The translations under genes and the position numbers were made by a program. A stretch of 64,000 bases of DNA, from the NCBI RefSeq assembly GCF_947492965.1, contig NZ_CANLOZ010000001.1:124001-188000 (forward strand), given 5' to 3'. The notes beneath the pieces were generated by a model, which was not told the origin of the DNA, did no database searches, and was given only the letters and a program-made list of their open reading frames with translations. The stretch comes from an uncultured Aquimarina sp. (GTDB lineage: Bacteria; Bacteroidota; Bacteroidia; Flavobacteriales; Flavobacteriaceae). Shown in pieces: positions 45,042-57,118 of this stretch; within the stretch, counting starts at the first letter, position 1; every line of letters begins with the position of its first letter.

Positions 45042-45878
45042 TTATCTAGACCATTTGTCAATAAATTTTTCATTTAGCCTGATAAAATCTTTGTTCTTTG
45101 CTTTCTTAGACAATTCTAAAGACTTTTTTGCAGCATTGACGGCTTCGGTTTTTCGGTTGAGATCCGCAAGAATGAGTGCTTCTCTATATACTTGGAAAAA
45201 AAGTGGCTTTTCGGACTTAGTTGCTTTTTGAATATAAACTAGTGCTTTGTCCAGATCTTTTCCTGTTTCATGTAAATAAAGTGCTGCTTGAAAATAATCA
45301 AAATTAGATGGTCCGGCTAATGCCTTTTCTATATTAGCCATCGCTTTAGTGTGTGTATTTAGTTTTATAGGTATGGCAATTTTACTTTGATCCCAAGCTA
45401 TTACAAGATCAGTACTGTTTAGTGTGATTTCATCAAAGTATATCAGTAAAGTTTCCTGTGGGTTTTTTAATTTCTCCGATTTTACCTTAAAACTAGCAGT
45501 AGGTTCTTTTTCTACATATGTGCTCCAGTTTCCAGATTGATAGATGTATAAATTAACATCCCAATATTCAGAGTTAGGTTTGGTTAAAATTGCATAAGAT
45601 CCTTTTTTCACTTCGGTATTCTGAATTGTTAGATCTTCACTAAAAGTAACTTTTGTGGCGGCGTTTGCGCCAGTTCTCCATAACTCTCCGAAGGGGATAA
45701 TTCCATTTTCTCCAAAAATAACTCTATCTCTTTTACTAGGTCTGGAATATTGAATCTCTATATCCGTTAAACCAACAGTTTGAGTTGTTTTTGATAATGG
45801 ACTTAAGGCCGGAATTGAAAGTTGGGCATTAGAAGTAGCCACAGTAAGTAATACACTGATGAAAAATGTTTTGAACAT
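45042..45878 (-). CDS. DUF2911-domain exported protein with helical C-terminus
   Basis: A 278-residue protein with a signal peptide (ending ATSNAQ). The DUF2911 domain (about 25-170) is recognised by IEIQYSRPSKRDRVIFG and PFGELWRTGANAATKVTF. The C-terminal 100 residues are TPR-like (YIQKATKSEKPLF, AKKSLELSKKAK). Function unknown. It is last in a three-gene minus-strand operon (gaps 20 and 29 nt). Confidence 0.88.
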   Translation of the reverse strand: MFKTFFISVLLTVATSNAQLSIPALSPLSKTTQTVGLTDIEIQYSRPSKRDRVIFGENGIIPFGELWRTGANAATKVTFSEDLTIQNTEVKKGSYAILTKPNSEYWDVNLYIYQSGNWSTYVEKEPTASFKVKSEKLKNPQETLLIYFDEITLNSTDLVIAWDQSKIAIPIKLNTHTKAMANIEKALAGPSNFDYFQAALYLHETGKDLDKALVYIQKATKSEKPLFFQVYREALILADLNRKTEAVNAAKKSLELSKKAKNKDFIRLNEKFIDKWSR

Positions 45879-45898
45879 AATTTTAAATTTTAAAAGTA

Positions 45899-47002
45899 TT
45901 AAAGATTAGAGAAGTACTCTTTGGGAGTTGTACCCATTAGATCTTTAAAAGATTTGTTGAAGGTGGTTTTTGAGTTAAAGCCTGCTTCTTGAGCTAAACC
46001 AAAAAAGGTCATGTTTTTTGCTTGATCTGTCTTTGCTAAATCGATAAATTCCTTTATACGATAATAATTTACGTATTCGAAAAAATTCATTCCGATACGC
46101 TCATTAAGTAAACGTGCTATTTCTGGGTTGCTTACACCTAACATTTCTGCTAATTCTGATTTAAGTAGTTTCCTGTTTAGATACGGTTTTGTCTCGATCA
46201 TTAAATCATCTAATTGCGATTTTAAATCATCTAATTGGCTATGCGATAATTTGGATTGCAAGTATTTTTTGGGTGTTATTATATTAGAAACCTTGAATAA
46301 ATCAGGTTCTTTCATTCCGTAAAAAGTGATAAATAAAATAATGAGTGCAATACTGATCCAGATTACTTGCCAACTTACTCGATTGAATAATTCATAATCC
46401 AATAGCCAATTAAGAAACATTAGAAACCAGCAGAGTAAACATATACCAATTGCAATTAAAAAATTTAGAAAAAATTGAGATTTGATATAATAGCTTATCT
46501 CATTCTGAATATCTTTTTTAAATTTTAGGAATATCATTAGACTTTTGATCCAATAAGTAATATTAAAAGCCAATCCTATTGCAATAAAAATCAGTGTAAT
46601 TCTAAATTGAAGTCCACTTTGAATTCTAATTTTTAAGATATCATCAGAGGGAATAATAAAAGCTATAGTTACCCCAAGATTGTATATTACAGCTGGTAGG
46701 TAATGCAGTAATTCTTTCTTTGAAAAAGGTTTGTTCAATAAGCTGGACCTCGTAAATAGATAAATAGTAGCTCCGAATAACAAAGTAGAAAACTCAGAAA
46801 AAGTAACCCATCGATAATTATCACCAAAGAACCCAGATATGTATAAAACCCGACCCGTAAGTCCAATGGAAAGTACAAGTACTAGGAATGCTATATATTT
46901 ATTAATTGTCTTTCTCTTTTTTGGAGAAAATACATAAATAAAAAGCAAAAATAGGCTTTGAAAATACCCAAAATAAACAAGTTGATTCAGGAATGATTGC
47001 AT
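45899..47002 (-). CDS. Membrane-bound AraC-type regulator (7TM + HTH)
   Basis: A 367-residue protein with about seven N-terminal membrane helices (residues 5-235) and a cytoplasmic AraC domain (about 255-365): LKSELAEMLGVSNPEIARLL and GLAQEAGFNSKTTFNKSF, ending TTPKEYF. It would sense a membrane signal and act directly on DNA. In an operon with the DUF2911 gene and the two-domain protein upstream. Confidence 0.88.
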   Translation of the reverse strand: MQSFLNQLVYFGYFQSLFLLFIYVFSPKKRKTINKYIAFLVLVLSIGLTGRVLYISGFFGDNYRWVTFSEFSTLLFGATIYLFTRSSLLNKPFSKKELLHYLPAVIYNLGVTIAFIIPSDDILKIRIQSGLQFRITLIFIAIGLAFNITYWIKSLMIFLKFKKDIQNEISYYIKSQFFLNFLIAIGICLLCWFLMFLNWLLDYELFNRVSWQVIWISIALIILFITFYGMKEPDLFKVSNIITPKKYLQSKLSHSQLDDLKSQLDDLMIETKPYLNRKLLKSELAEMLGVSNPEIARLLNERIGMNFFEYVNYYRIKEFIDLAKTDQAKNMTFFGLAQEAGFNSKTTFNKSFKDLMGTTPKEYFSNL

Positions 47003-47031
47003 GTAAGCTTGATCTTTTCGGCTTTAATATA

Positions 47032-47733
47032 CTAGTTTAAAACAAATTGATTTACATGCAACACACCATTGTGATCCATTTTTAGATTTTCTTTATAAAA
47101 AGCATCAAACTCTTCTTTAGAATTCCATTGAGTAATGACAAGTAAATCAGGATTATGGTAATAACCTAGTGGAGATTTTCCATTAGTAAGTTCCAAAATT
47201 TTTGTTCCTCCTTTGGATGTTGTTTTTTGTTGCCAAAGATTTATAAATTTTTCAAATCGTATATCATCTTTCTTCCAATAAGAGGTTGCTACTGTATATT
47301 TATTTTTATCAATTTTAAAAGAAATGTCTTTTGGTATTTCATAATAGGTTAAGTTAAAAACAGACCATAAATCTCTTCGCTGTTTATGAAAATCAGGTAC
47401 TATCCCTTCAATCTCAGAAAGAAACTCTTCCCTGTTTTTGAGATCTTTCCACTTACCCAAAATAAAACTAGTAGGTTGAATATTTCCTTGAATTGTTTTG
47501 CTGATCTTAAAACCAGGTAATGGTTGAAATGTTTTTTTTATCCCAACTGGAAAAATCGTTTCCTTATACCTTTCGAAATTTTGTTTGGTATCCGGTTTAG
47601 TAGTTAATAATAGAATATCTAGAATTTCTCCTTTTTTAAAAGAGAAAGATTTAATATCTGGTTGTGCAAAGAGACTGGTTGTCAATAAAAATGTTATCAA
47701 AAACAAAATACGATTTTTAAATGGCTTTGTCAT
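47032..47733 (-). CDS. Exported protein with two dimeric alpha+beta-barrel-like halves
   Basis: A 233-residue protein with signal peptide (ending SLFAQ). The two halves each look like an ABM/NIPSNAP-type unit: strand, helix, PGFKISKTIQ, then SFILGKWKD in the first, and VATSYWKKDD, helix, LLVITQWNSKEEFDAFYKE in the second. Judged by pattern only. First gene of the three-gene operon; a possible -7 is TACATTTG (minus strand 47774-47767), without a clear -33. Confidence 0.6.
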   Translation of the reverse strand: MTKPFKNRILFLITFLLTTSLFAQPDIKSFSFKKGEILDILLLTTKPDTKQNFERYKETIFPVGIKKTFQPLPGFKISKTIQGNIQPTSFILGKWKDLKNREEFLSEIEGIVPDFHKQRRDLWSVFNLTYYEIPKDISFKIDKNKYTVATSYWKKDDIRFEKFINLWQQKTTSKGGTKILELTNGKSPLGYYHNPDLLVITQWNSKEEFDAFYKENLKMDHNGVLHVNQFVLN

Positions 47734-47840
47734 TTGTCAAATTTTAAAGATTTATAATTTTATTGACAAATGTAGAGGCTTCACGTAATAATTAGTAAAA
47801 TCAAGGGGTGAGAAAGATACGGATACGGTATGCGAACCAA

Positions 47841-48509
47841 TTAGCGCACGCAATTCGCATAAATCTCTTCAATTTCATTAGAAAGTATTCTTTGTTTTTC
47901 AGAAAAATTATTCGCGAGCCATATCATGGATGAAACGATTGTTTTTGGGTGTATGGACCGATACTTTTTAAGAGAACCAATTAATAAGGGATTGATCAAT
48001 TTCATTAAAAGTTTGAAAAAAGATTCTCCATTTCTTTTTTCTTTTCTTTTTCCACTGATTAATGAAGGCTGTAAAATATGAACTTTAGGTATTTTGAAGT
48101 CTAATACCGCTTCTTCCATTTCACCTTTAGTGCGATTGTAGAATATTTTGCTTTTAGCATCTGCTCCTAAAGCAGAAATCACAATAAATGTCTTTACCTG
48201 GTTTTGTTCACATAGTTCGGCTGCTGTCACAGGAATACCATAGTCTATAGAACGGTATAATCTTTTATCAGGAGTTTTGGCATTAGTGGTTCCAATACAA
48301 CAAAATACTTCATCTCCATGAAAATCATTGTTGCAGGATGCTAATTGTAGCATGTTGACTAAGTGTTCCTCAATTTTAGGATGTGATATACCGATCGCTT
48401 TTCTTGAAAATAATTTTATCCTTTCATAACGAGTATCCGTAAGTAATTGATTAAGGAGCATCGTTCCTGTTAAGCCAGTAGCACCAAGTATGATTGCTGT
48501 TTTGCCCAT
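47841..48509 (-). CDS. NAD(P)-binding atypical SDR (TIP30-like)
   Basis: A 222-residue Rossmann protein starting TAIILGATGLTGTMLLNQLL (GxTGxxG nucleotide loop). The later segments CIGTTNAKTPDKRLYRSIDY, FIVISALGAD and FYNRTKGEMEEAV match the HTATIP2/TIP30-like atypical SDR group. Substrate unknown. Single gene. Confidence 0.85.
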   Translation of the reverse strand: MGKTAIILGATGLTGTMLLNQLLTDTRYERIKLFSRKAIGISHPKIEEHLVNMLQLASCNNDFHGDEVFCCIGTTNAKTPDKRLYRSIDYGIPVTAAELCEQNQVKTFIVISALGADAKSKIFYNRTKGEMEEAVLDFKIPKVHILQPSLISGKRKEKRNGESFFKLLMKLINPLLIGSLKKYRSIHPKTIVSSMIWLANNFSEKQRILSNEIEEIYANCVR

Positions 48510-48674
48510 TTATTATTGATTTTTTGTAAATATAATGAGCATACTATCATATAACTTTAAGGCACGATGAATATTCGTGATTGTTCACATAGAACAATAC
48601 GTATGAAAAGTGCTTTTTAAAAAAGAATTAAGAAATATTATGATAATCTTCCGTAGGATCTACTCCAAATAGTG

Positions 48675-49163
48675 TTATTTCTGCTCTAACATTACCGCAC
48701 TTTCTGGAGAACAGTTTTCGTTCTCGCCATCTTCCGTCAAAATTAGATCTACGACGGCTTTATCTTTATTTTGCGAATCAATTTGTAAAATAATTTTAAA
48801 ACCTTCTTTTTTTTCTTGATATTTATCAACTTCAACAGATGTTCCATTATGACTTATGGCAAAAGGCTCTCCATTTGCTTTTACGATTGTGGCCCTTCCT
48901 CCAACAGTTTTATTGCAAGTATTGTTACTAAAGGTTAGTGTATATTGTATCGTAGTATCGGATATCCATTGAATAGAAAGATTTTGTTTAGAACTATTTC
49001 CTTGGATGGTATATGTTTTCTGAATAAGGTTATCTGCAACCGTTATATCACTTACATTTTCAGAATTCGTAATATTGTTACTAACAGTAGTTTCGTTCGG
49101 AGATTTGCTTTCTGATTTACAGCAAATTAAAGCGAATAGAAATAGTAGGGCATAATTTTTCAT
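48675..49163 (-). CDS. Hypothetical lipoprotein, 162 aa
   Basis: Lipobox LICC follows a signal of about 14 residues (MKNYALLFLFALICCKSES). The mature protein is Ser/Thr/Asn-rich at first and beta-rich after, with two more Cys (NTCNKTVGG and ENCSPES). No known family. Single gene. Confidence 0.65.
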   Translation of the reverse strand: MKNYALLFLFALICCKSESKSPNETTVSNNITNSENVSDITVADNLIQKTYTIQGNSSKQNLSIQWISDTTIQYTLTFSNNTCNKTVGGRATIVKANGEPFAISHNGTSVEVDKYQEKKEGFKIILQIDSQNKDKAVVDLILTEDGENENCSPESAVMLEQK

Positions 49164-49325
49164 CAGTATTCTGTATTAATTAGTTCAATTTGACAGGGTC
49201 TTAATAAGGCAAGATAGGATTTTTATTTGATAAATCTAAATCGTAGAGATAGAAACCATTACGTTACAACTATTAATTTTACAATATTTTTATAAATAGA
49301 TCATTCCATATATCTAAAAAGTACA

Positions 49326-49353
49326 TTGATAAAAGCGGTTTCTATTATTTTTG
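49326..49353 (+). promoter_or_regulatory. Promoter of dinB
   Basis: TTG (49326-49328), 17-bp spacer, then TATTTTTG (49346-49353). A start point about 7 nt later would fall at the dinB start codon, implying a very short leader or a leaderless mRNA. Confidence 0.5.
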
Positions 49354-49360
49354 TATTGTG

Positions 49361-50467
49361 ATGGAACTGAATAGCGATAGAAAGATCATACACGTGGATA
49401 TGGATGCTTTTTATGCTTCTGTAGAACAGATGGATAATCCTGAATTAAAAGGTAAACCATTAGCTGTTGGTGGCGGAGGTAAAAGAGGCGTAGTTAGTGC
49501 TGCTAGTTATGAAGCACGAAAATTTGGTGTTCGATCTGCAATGCCTGGGTTTACGGCAAAAAAATTGTGTCCGGATTTATTGTTTGTGAGACCAAGGTTT
49601 GATAGATATCAAGAAATTTCGAAACAAATTCGAAAGATCTTCTTTGAGTATACTGATTTAGTAGAGCCTCTATCTTTAGATGAGGCTTATTTGGATGTAA
49701 CTGTAAATAAAAAGGGTAATCCCAGTGCTTCATTAATAGCCCAAGAAATAAGACAACGAATTTTTGATGAAGTTGGTCTAACAGCATCTGCTGGAATCTC
49801 TATCAATAAATTTATTGCTAAGGTAGCTAGTGATTATAATAAACCTAATGGTCAAAAAACTGTAAATCCAGAAGAAGTTTTAGAATTTTTAGAAAACTTG
49901 GACGTAAAAAAGTTTTATGGAGTAGGTAAGGTAACTCAGGCTAAGATGTATCAAATGGGAATTTATACGGGTAAAGACTTAAAGGCTAAGTCCGAGGAGT
50001 TTTTGGTGGAACATTTTGGAAAATCTGGAGGACACTATTATCGTATTGTTAGGGGAATTCATTTAAGTGAAGTAAAACCTAATAGAGAAAGAAAATCACT
50101 TGCCGCAGAGAGAACTTTTAGTGAGAACATTTCTTCTGAAATATATATGCTAGAAAGGCTAGAGAATATCGCAGAAGAACTTCAAAAAAGGTTACAAAGA
50201 AGTAAGGTGGCAGGTAGAACAGTTACTTTAAAAATTAAGTATAGCGATTTTACTTTACAAACAAGAAGCAAGACATTACCCTATTATGTAAGTGATGCAG
50301 CAATATTATTAGAAACAGCTAAAGAATTGTTGTATCAAGAAAAAATGAGAGATTCTGTAAGACTATTGGGAATTTCATTATCAAACCTGAATACATCTAG
50401 CGGTCAGAAAAAGAAAGAAAAGGAGCTGAAGGAGTTTGAAGTAATACAACTGAAATTCGATTTTTAA
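49361..50467 (+). CDS. dinB: DNA polymerase IV (Y-family)
   Basis: Starts at the ATG at 49361 (a GTG lies one codon earlier). The 368-residue translesion polymerase has the metal ligands D13 in HVDMDAFYASVEQ, and D107-E108 in LSLDEAYLDV. The helix-hairpin-helix/thumb region (about 165-225) and little-finger domain (about 240-340) follow. The C-terminus is short and lacks an obvious beta-clamp-binding QxxLF end; VIQLKFDF is the last segment and may replace it. Single gene; a lexA-like box was not seen. Confidence 0.95.
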   Translation: MELNSDRKIIHVDMDAFYASVEQMDNPELKGKPLAVGGGGKRGVVSAASYEARKFGVRSAMPGFTAKKLCPDLLFVRPRFDRYQEISKQIRKIFFEYTDLVEPLSLDEAYLDVTVNKKGNPSASLIAQEIRQRIFDEVGLTASAGISINKFIAKVASDYNKPNGQKTVNPEEVLEFLENLDVKKFYGVGKVTQAKMYQMGIYTGKDLKAKSEEFLVEHFGKSGGHYYRIVRGIHLSEVKPNRERKSLAAERTFSENISSEIYMLERLENIAEELQKRLQRSKVAGRTVTLKIKYSDFTLQTRSKTLPYYVSDAAILLETAKELLYQEKMRDSVRLLGISLSNLNTSSGQKKKEKELKEFEVIQLKFDF

Positions 50468-50496
50468 TCTTTTTTATAGTTGAACAATAAGAGTTC

Positions 50497-51021
50497 TTAT
50501 TCGTACATATAACTAAATGTTCCTTCAGTGATATTGAAATCAATGGGTGATGAAGGGTCAGAAGTTCCATCTGCTGTGGTAAATGAGAAAGTTCCGGTTA
50601 CAATCTTCGTTGAGGTATTTACCTCTGTTATCTCAATGGTACCATTTCTTGTGGATTCATCTATTTCATTTGTAAGGTCTAAGAAGTCAATAAAATGAGA
50701 AGGAGTGGTGTCGAAAATTTCCGCCCCCGTTTCATAAGTACCAACTACGATATCACTCTTTTTTAACCAGATTTTGATTTCTCTAGCACCAACAAGACCT
50801 CCTTGTCGACCAATTAGTAAAACAAAGTCTTCTTCTGGAAAGTAGTTAAAAATTGTTGTACTCGATGGTTCATTATTTCCGAAAGGATTATTAGCTAGGA
50901 AATCTTCTCCGTTAACTTTTGCTGTCATTGCATAACTAGAGTTCTCCTCCGCATCGTCATCTGAGGAACAAGATAAGATAGCTAACATTGCAAGGATAAG
51001 TAGTGTAAATCTAATTTTCAT
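50497..51021 (-). CDS. DUF6252-like lipoprotein, 174 aa
   Basis: Lipobox LSCSSDDD after a signal of about 17 residues; the acidic linker right after the Cys is typical of exposed flavobacterial lipoproteins. The mature part is beta-rich with AMTAKVNGEDFLANNP and a closing GTFSFTTADGTSDP, the pattern of the DUF6252 family. Function unknown. Confidence 0.7.
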   Translation of the reverse strand: MKIRFTLLILAMLAILSCSSDDDAEENSSYAMTAKVNGEDFLANNPFGNNEPSSTTIFNYFPEEDFVLLIGRQGGLVGAREIKIWLKKSDIVVGTYETGAEIFDTTPSHFIDFLDLTNEIDESTRNGTIEITEVNTSTKIVTGTFSFTTADGTSDPSSPIDFNITEGTFSYMYE

Positions 51022-51146
51022 AAAGTCTTTTTAGTAATTGGTTATGATAAACTTACATTCAAAAAATGATTTTGAACTGTACATTAGTATCATTAGCGAT
51101 TAAAATGTTACTATCAATTGGTTTTTGTTTTGAAGTTTTGATTTAG

Positions 51147-52292
51147 TTAGATCTTACATAATATTTCAGCAGCACGTTTTAAAGTATCGTCTGTTTTGGC
51201 AAAACAAAAGCGTAATACTTTGTCATCTTGTTGATTAAGGTTGAAAACAGATACAGGAATGGAGGCAATTTTATAGTCTTTAGTTAGTCTTTCAGAAAAG
51301 ATAACATCTCTTTCGTTTGTAATCGAACTATAATTTAATAATTGAAAATAAGTCCCAGAAGCGGGCGTAAATGTAAATTTTGATTCTTCGATGAGAGATA
51401 AAAACAAATCTCTTTTACTTTGGTAAAAACTGGGCAATTCTAGGTGGTTTTTTGGTGTTTTAAGATATTCTGCCAAAGCAAATTGCATTGGGTGATTACT
51501 ACAAAAGACATTGAATTGATGAACTTTTCTAAATGCTGACATAAGATCTTTTGGAGCTAAACAATATCCCATTTTCCATCCAGTTGTATGAAATGTTTTT
51601 CCAAATGATGCGGTGATAAAAGAGCGCATTCTTAAATCTGAAAATCTTGCGGCACTCTGATGCTCTTTGTGATCAAAGATGATATGTTCATAGACTTCAT
51701 CACTTAATAGAATGATATCCGTTCCTTTAAGCAGTTCTTCTAATTGGAGCATATCTTTTTTAGACAAAATGGTTCCCGACGGATTATGAGGAGTATTTAT
51801 AATAACCATCTTTGTTCTAGAAGTAATTTTAGAAGCTACTTCTTTCCAATTAATGCTAAAATTTGGAGCTGATAATTGAATTGGCACTACCACTCCTCCA
51901 AATAATTCTATGGACGGTTCGTAAGAATCATATGCAGGTTTAAAAACAATGACTTCATCTTCAGGTTTTATAAAAGCGGCAATGATTGTAAATATTGCCT
52001 GAGTTGCGCCAGAGGTAACGGTTACTTCTGTTTCTGGATCGTAAGTACTGCCGTATAAACCATTAGTCTTTTCTGCAATAATATCTCTTAAGGATAATAG
52101 ACCAGGCATCGGAGCGTATTGGTTATATCCTTTTTGCATAGCTTTAGTAACCAGGCTGGTAAGTTTATGGTCTGCTTCAAAATTCGGAAAACCTTGTGAT
52201 AGATTAATGGCTTCATACTCATTTGCCATTTTACTCATAATAGTAAAAATGGTAGTAGTAACATTAGGGAGTTTAGTAGGTATGTTTTTCAT
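51147..52292 (-). CDS. PLP-dependent aminotransferase (YbdL/methionine aminotransferase type)
   Basis: Uses the ATG at 52292; the TTG at 52298 is less likely. The 381-residue class I/II aminotransferase has the lysine of the Schiff base in ASFGKTFHTTGWKMGY, PHNPSGTIL and the ending RFCFAK. The sequence resembles kynurenine/methionine aminotransferases of the YbdL group. It is separate from sdh, which lies divergently behind a 366-base gap. Confidence 0.88.
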   Translation of the reverse strand: MKNIPTKLPNVTTTIFTIMSKMANEYEAINLSQGFPNFEADHKLTSLVTKAMQKGYNQYAPMPGLLSLRDIIAEKTNGLYGSTYDPETEVTVTSGATQAIFTIIAAFIKPEDEVIVFKPAYDSYEPSIELFGGVVVPIQLSAPNFSINWKEVASKITSRTKMVIINTPHNPSGTILSKKDMLQLEELLKGTDIILLSDEVYEHIIFDHKEHQSAARFSDLRMRSFITASFGKTFHTTGWKMGYCLAPKDLMSAFRKVHQFNVFCSNHPMQFALAEYLKTPKNHLELPSFYQSKRDLFLSLIEESKFTFTPASGTYFQLLNYSSITNERDVIFSERLTKDYKIASIPVSVFNLNQQDDKVLRFCFAKTDDTLKRAAEILCKI

Positions 52293-52598
52293 CTGCAAAT
52301 CAAAAGGTGAAGGTATAAAAAATTGAAAAATTTAGATACCTAACATCAAGAGTGCAATTTACAGAAGATTAATTTCTTTTCTTACCGCTGGTTTCGAATC
52401 TAACTTTAACAATATTCTAAAGATATATCTAATCTAATTCGTAGTTCTAATTGTGTTAAAATATACTTTTTGATTAAGACTTGATTATTATTTGTTTAAA
52501 GTTACGACTATATTTCAAACGATTTCGTAATGAATACTGAACAAAATTTCGAATCTATTTTAAATTCATTATAAATACTGCATTCCTGTATCAAAATG

Positions 52599-52629
52599 TT
52601 GTTAAAAAGATGTTTGAGCCTTATTTTTG
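52599..52629 (+). promoter_or_regulatory. Promoter of sdhCAB
   Basis: TTG (52599-52601), 20-bp spacer, then TATTTTTG (52622-52629). A start near 52636 leaves about 23 nt to the sdhC ATG. The gap of about 366 bases between the aminotransferase and sdhC holds only this and weakly paired repeats (AGGTAT at 52311, ATACCT at 52336). Confidence 0.6.
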
Positions 52630-52658
52630 CTAATCAAAAATTTTAAACATTCTTTATA

Positions 52659-53324
52659 ATGAGTGGATTGATAAAATCTTCAATAGCTAGAAAGGTTGCG
52701 ATGGCACTTTCGGGACTTTTCTTAGTATTTTTCTTATTACAACATTTTACCATCAATTTTACTTCTATTTTTAGCCCAGACACATTCAATGAGTTGTCTC
52801 ATTTTATGGGTACAAATCCAGTGGTTCAGTTTGCTTTGCAACCAGTGTTAATTTTTGGAGTAGTTTTCCATTTTATAATGGGATTTGTTCTTGAGTTAAA
52901 AAATAGAAATGCAAGAGCAGTTAAGTATGCTAAGTATAGTGGTGGAGCTAATTCTTCTTGGATGTCTAGAAATATGATCCTTTCGGGATTAGTGATTTTA
53001 GCTTTCTTAGGGTTACATTTCTATGATTTTTGGATTCCTGAAATGGTTCATAAATATGTAGAATTTGCACCAGAAGATCCTACTCGCTATTATCATGAAT
53101 TGCTAGAAAAATTCGTAAGTCCGGTAAGGACTGGATTATATGTACTTTCATTCGTGTTTTTAGCATTGCATTTGTGGCATGGATTTGCTTCTTCATTCCA
53201 ATCAGTTGGATTTAACAATAGGTTTTCTGTTGGAGCAACTAAGTTTGCTAAAGTATTCGCTGTTGTAATTCCGTTAGGTTTTATCATCATTTCTTTAGTA
53301 CTTCATTTTAATCATAATCACTAA
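52659..53324 (+). CDS. sdhC: Succinate dehydrogenase cytochrome b subunit
   Basis: A 221-residue single large membrane anchor of the type B succinate:quinone oxidoreductase family, with about five helices, starting [21 protein letters not shown]. Histidines in the helices (HFTINF, HFIMGF, LHFYDF, LHLWHGF) would bind two hemes. Bacteroidota have one such subunit instead of SdhC plus SdhD. sdhA follows 11 nt later. Confidence 0.93.
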   Translation: MSGLIKSSIARKVAMALSGLFLVFFLLQHFTINFTSIFSPDTFNELSHFMGTNPVVQFALQPVLIFGVVFHFIMGFVLELKNRNARAVKYAKYSGGANSSWMSRNMILSGLVILAFLGLHFYDFWIPEMVHKYVEFAPEDPTRYYHELLEKFVSPVRTGLYVLSFVFLALHLWHGFASSFQSVGFNNRFSVGATKFAKVFAVVIPLGFIIISLVLHFNHNH

Positions 53325-53335
53325 AAACCACTATT

Positions 53336-55351
<2,016 letters not shown>

Positions 55352-55361
55352 TAAAAAAGCT

Positions 55362-56108
55362 ATGAATCTTACATTAAAAATATGGCGTCAAAAAGACGCT
55401 CAATCTAAAGGAAAGATAGTAGAATATCCAATTTCAGGTATTGAAGGAGACATGTCTTTTTTAGAAATGCTAGACGTGTTAAATGAAGAGTTAATCAATA
55501 AAGGAGAAGAGCCTGTAGTATTTGATCACGATTGTAGAGAAGGTATTTGTGGATCTTGTTCTTTGCAGATTAATGGAGAACCACACGGACCAGATCGTTT
55601 GATTACGACTTGTCAATTGCATATGAGAAAGTTTAATGATGGTGATACGATCTTTATTGAGCCATTTAGAGCAAATGCTTTTCCAGTGATAAAGGATCTT
55701 ATGGTAGATAGAAGTGCTTTTGATAGAATTCAACATGCGGGAGGATATATCTCTGTAAATACTTCAGGAAATACGATAGATGCTAATGCTATTCCGGTTA
55801 ATAAAGAAAATGCGGATGATGCGTTTGCAGCAGCTACTTGTATTGGATGTGGTGCTTGTGTAGCAGCCTGTAAAAATGCTTCTGCAATGTTGTTTACTTC
55901 GGCAAAAGTTTCTCAGTATGCATTATTGCCACAAGGACAGGTTGAGGCTACTGAGCGCGTCTTGGCAATGGTAAATCAAATGGATGAAGAAGGTTTTGGT
56001 AACTGTACTAATACGGGTGCTTGTGAAATCGAATGTCCGAAAGGAATATCTTTAGAGAATATTGCACGTATGAATCGTGAATATTTAAAAGCAAGTGTGA
56101 AAGGATAA
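55362..56108 (+). CDS. sdhB: Succinate dehydrogenase iron-sulfur subunit
   Basis: A 248-residue iron-sulfur protein. [2Fe-2S] ligands in [10 protein letters not shown], [4Fe-4S] ligands in [11 protein letters not shown] and [3Fe-4S] ligands in [14 protein letters not shown]. It carries electrons from SdhA to the cytochrome. Last gene of the operon, followed by a strong terminator. Confidence 0.97.
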   Translation: MNLTLKIWRQKDAQSKGKIVEYPISGIEGDMSFLEMLDVLNEELINKGEEPVVFDHDCREGICGSCSLQINGEPHGPDRLITTCQLHMRKFNDGDTIFIEPFRANAFPVIKDLMVDRSAFDRIQHAGGYISVNTSGNTIDANAIPVNKENADDAFAAATCIGCGACVAACKNASAMLFTSAKVSQYALLPQGQVEATERVLAMVNQMDEEGFGNCTNTGACEIECPKGISLENIARMNREYLKASVKG

Positions 56109-56126
56109 ATTCAGTCTTATAAACAT

Positions 56127-56164
56127 AAAAAATCCCAAATCAGAAGAGATTTGGGATTTTTTTG
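56127..56164 (+). terminator. Terminator of sdhCAB
   Basis: Arms 56127-56141 and 56148-56162 (15 bp, loop AGAAGA) followed by T residues, 18 nt after the sdhB stop. Confidence 0.9.
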
Positions 56165-56314
56165 TTTCAAGGTGTATGTTTTGTGGTAACATTTTTATCA
56201 TGAATGACATTAACTAATAGTAAAGGAAAAGTTCTGGATGGTTTACAAATAGTTAAATGACTATTACAAGAGCTTTTTATTAGCTATTTTTAATTAGAAA
56301 TATCAAAAACATAT

Positions 56315-57040
56315 ATGATGAGAAGAACTGTTTTATTAGCCTTAATAGCTTTAGTAACCTATAGTGTAGGAGCGCAAAATCGTATTGATAGAAGTACGCT
56401 AACACCGATTGATCAATTATTTAGACCTCTGGAATATAAAGAAAGAGATAGACCAGGAGAAATTGAAAACGTTAGTTTAGAAGGAGCTATAGGATCTCCT
56501 TATGAGGATAAAGTATTTAGAGAAGGAGAGCTGGTAGATTTAAGCTTTGAGAAAAAAGTAATCGGAATGTTCGTTAGATACAATGTATATACTAACGAAG
56601 TTGAACTAGTGAAGCATCCAGAGAGTAAAAATATAAATGCAATGATTAAAGCAGATAAAGTATATGCTAAAATTGGTGCTAAAGAATATCATTACAAAGA
56701 ATACAGAGATGCCAATAATGATCTTAAGAAAGGATATTTAATAAAGCTAAGATGTAATGCAAAAATCAATGTATATAAAGAGATAATAAAAACTTTTGTT
56801 CATCCAAAAGTAGCGCAAACATCATATCATAAAAACGAACCAGCTAAATTTATGGATACTGAGAAGTACTATATGGAAATTGATGGAAAGTTGGTGCATA
56901 TTAAAATGAATAAGAGGAAAATTGTAAAATCATTCCCTGGTAAGCAAAGTGAGTTAAAAGACTATATCAGTAAAGAAGGATTAAAATTTAAAGAAGAAGT
57001 GGATTTGGTTAGATTAGTTGCATACTACGACACCTTATAA
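56315..57040 (+). CDS. Exported hypothetical protein, 241 aa
   Basis: Signal peptide MRRTVLLALIALVTYSVGAQN. The mature protein has charged alternating strands (VIGMFVRYNVYTNEVELVKH, VYAKIGAKEYHYKEY) typical of a small beta-sandwich protein family seen in Flavobacteriaceae. No function known. A terminator follows at 57067. Confidence 0.7.
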   Translation: MMRRTVLLALIALVTYSVGAQNRIDRSTLTPIDQLFRPLEYKERDRPGEIENVSLEGAIGSPYEDKVFREGELVDLSFEKKVIGMFVRYNVYTNEVELVKHPESKNINAMIKADKVYAKIGAKEYHYKEYRDANNDLKKGYLIKLRCNAKINVYKEIIKTFVHPKVAQTSYHKNEPAKFMDTEKYYMEIDGKLVHIKMNKRKIVKSFPGKQSELKDYISKEGLKFKEEVDLVRLVAYYDTL

Positions 57041-57066
57041 AAATTATTTTTTGTTAAACGCTAGAG

Positions 57067-57098
57067 AACTCCAAACTTACATTGGTTTGGAGTTTTTT
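57067..57098 (+). terminator. Terminator of the 56315 gene
   Basis: Arms 57067-57076 and 57085-57094 (AACTCCAAAC and complement, 10 bp) with a T run after, 26 nt after the stop. Confidence 0.85.
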
Positions 57099-57118
57099 AA
57101 TTCCTAAATAATTGCCTC

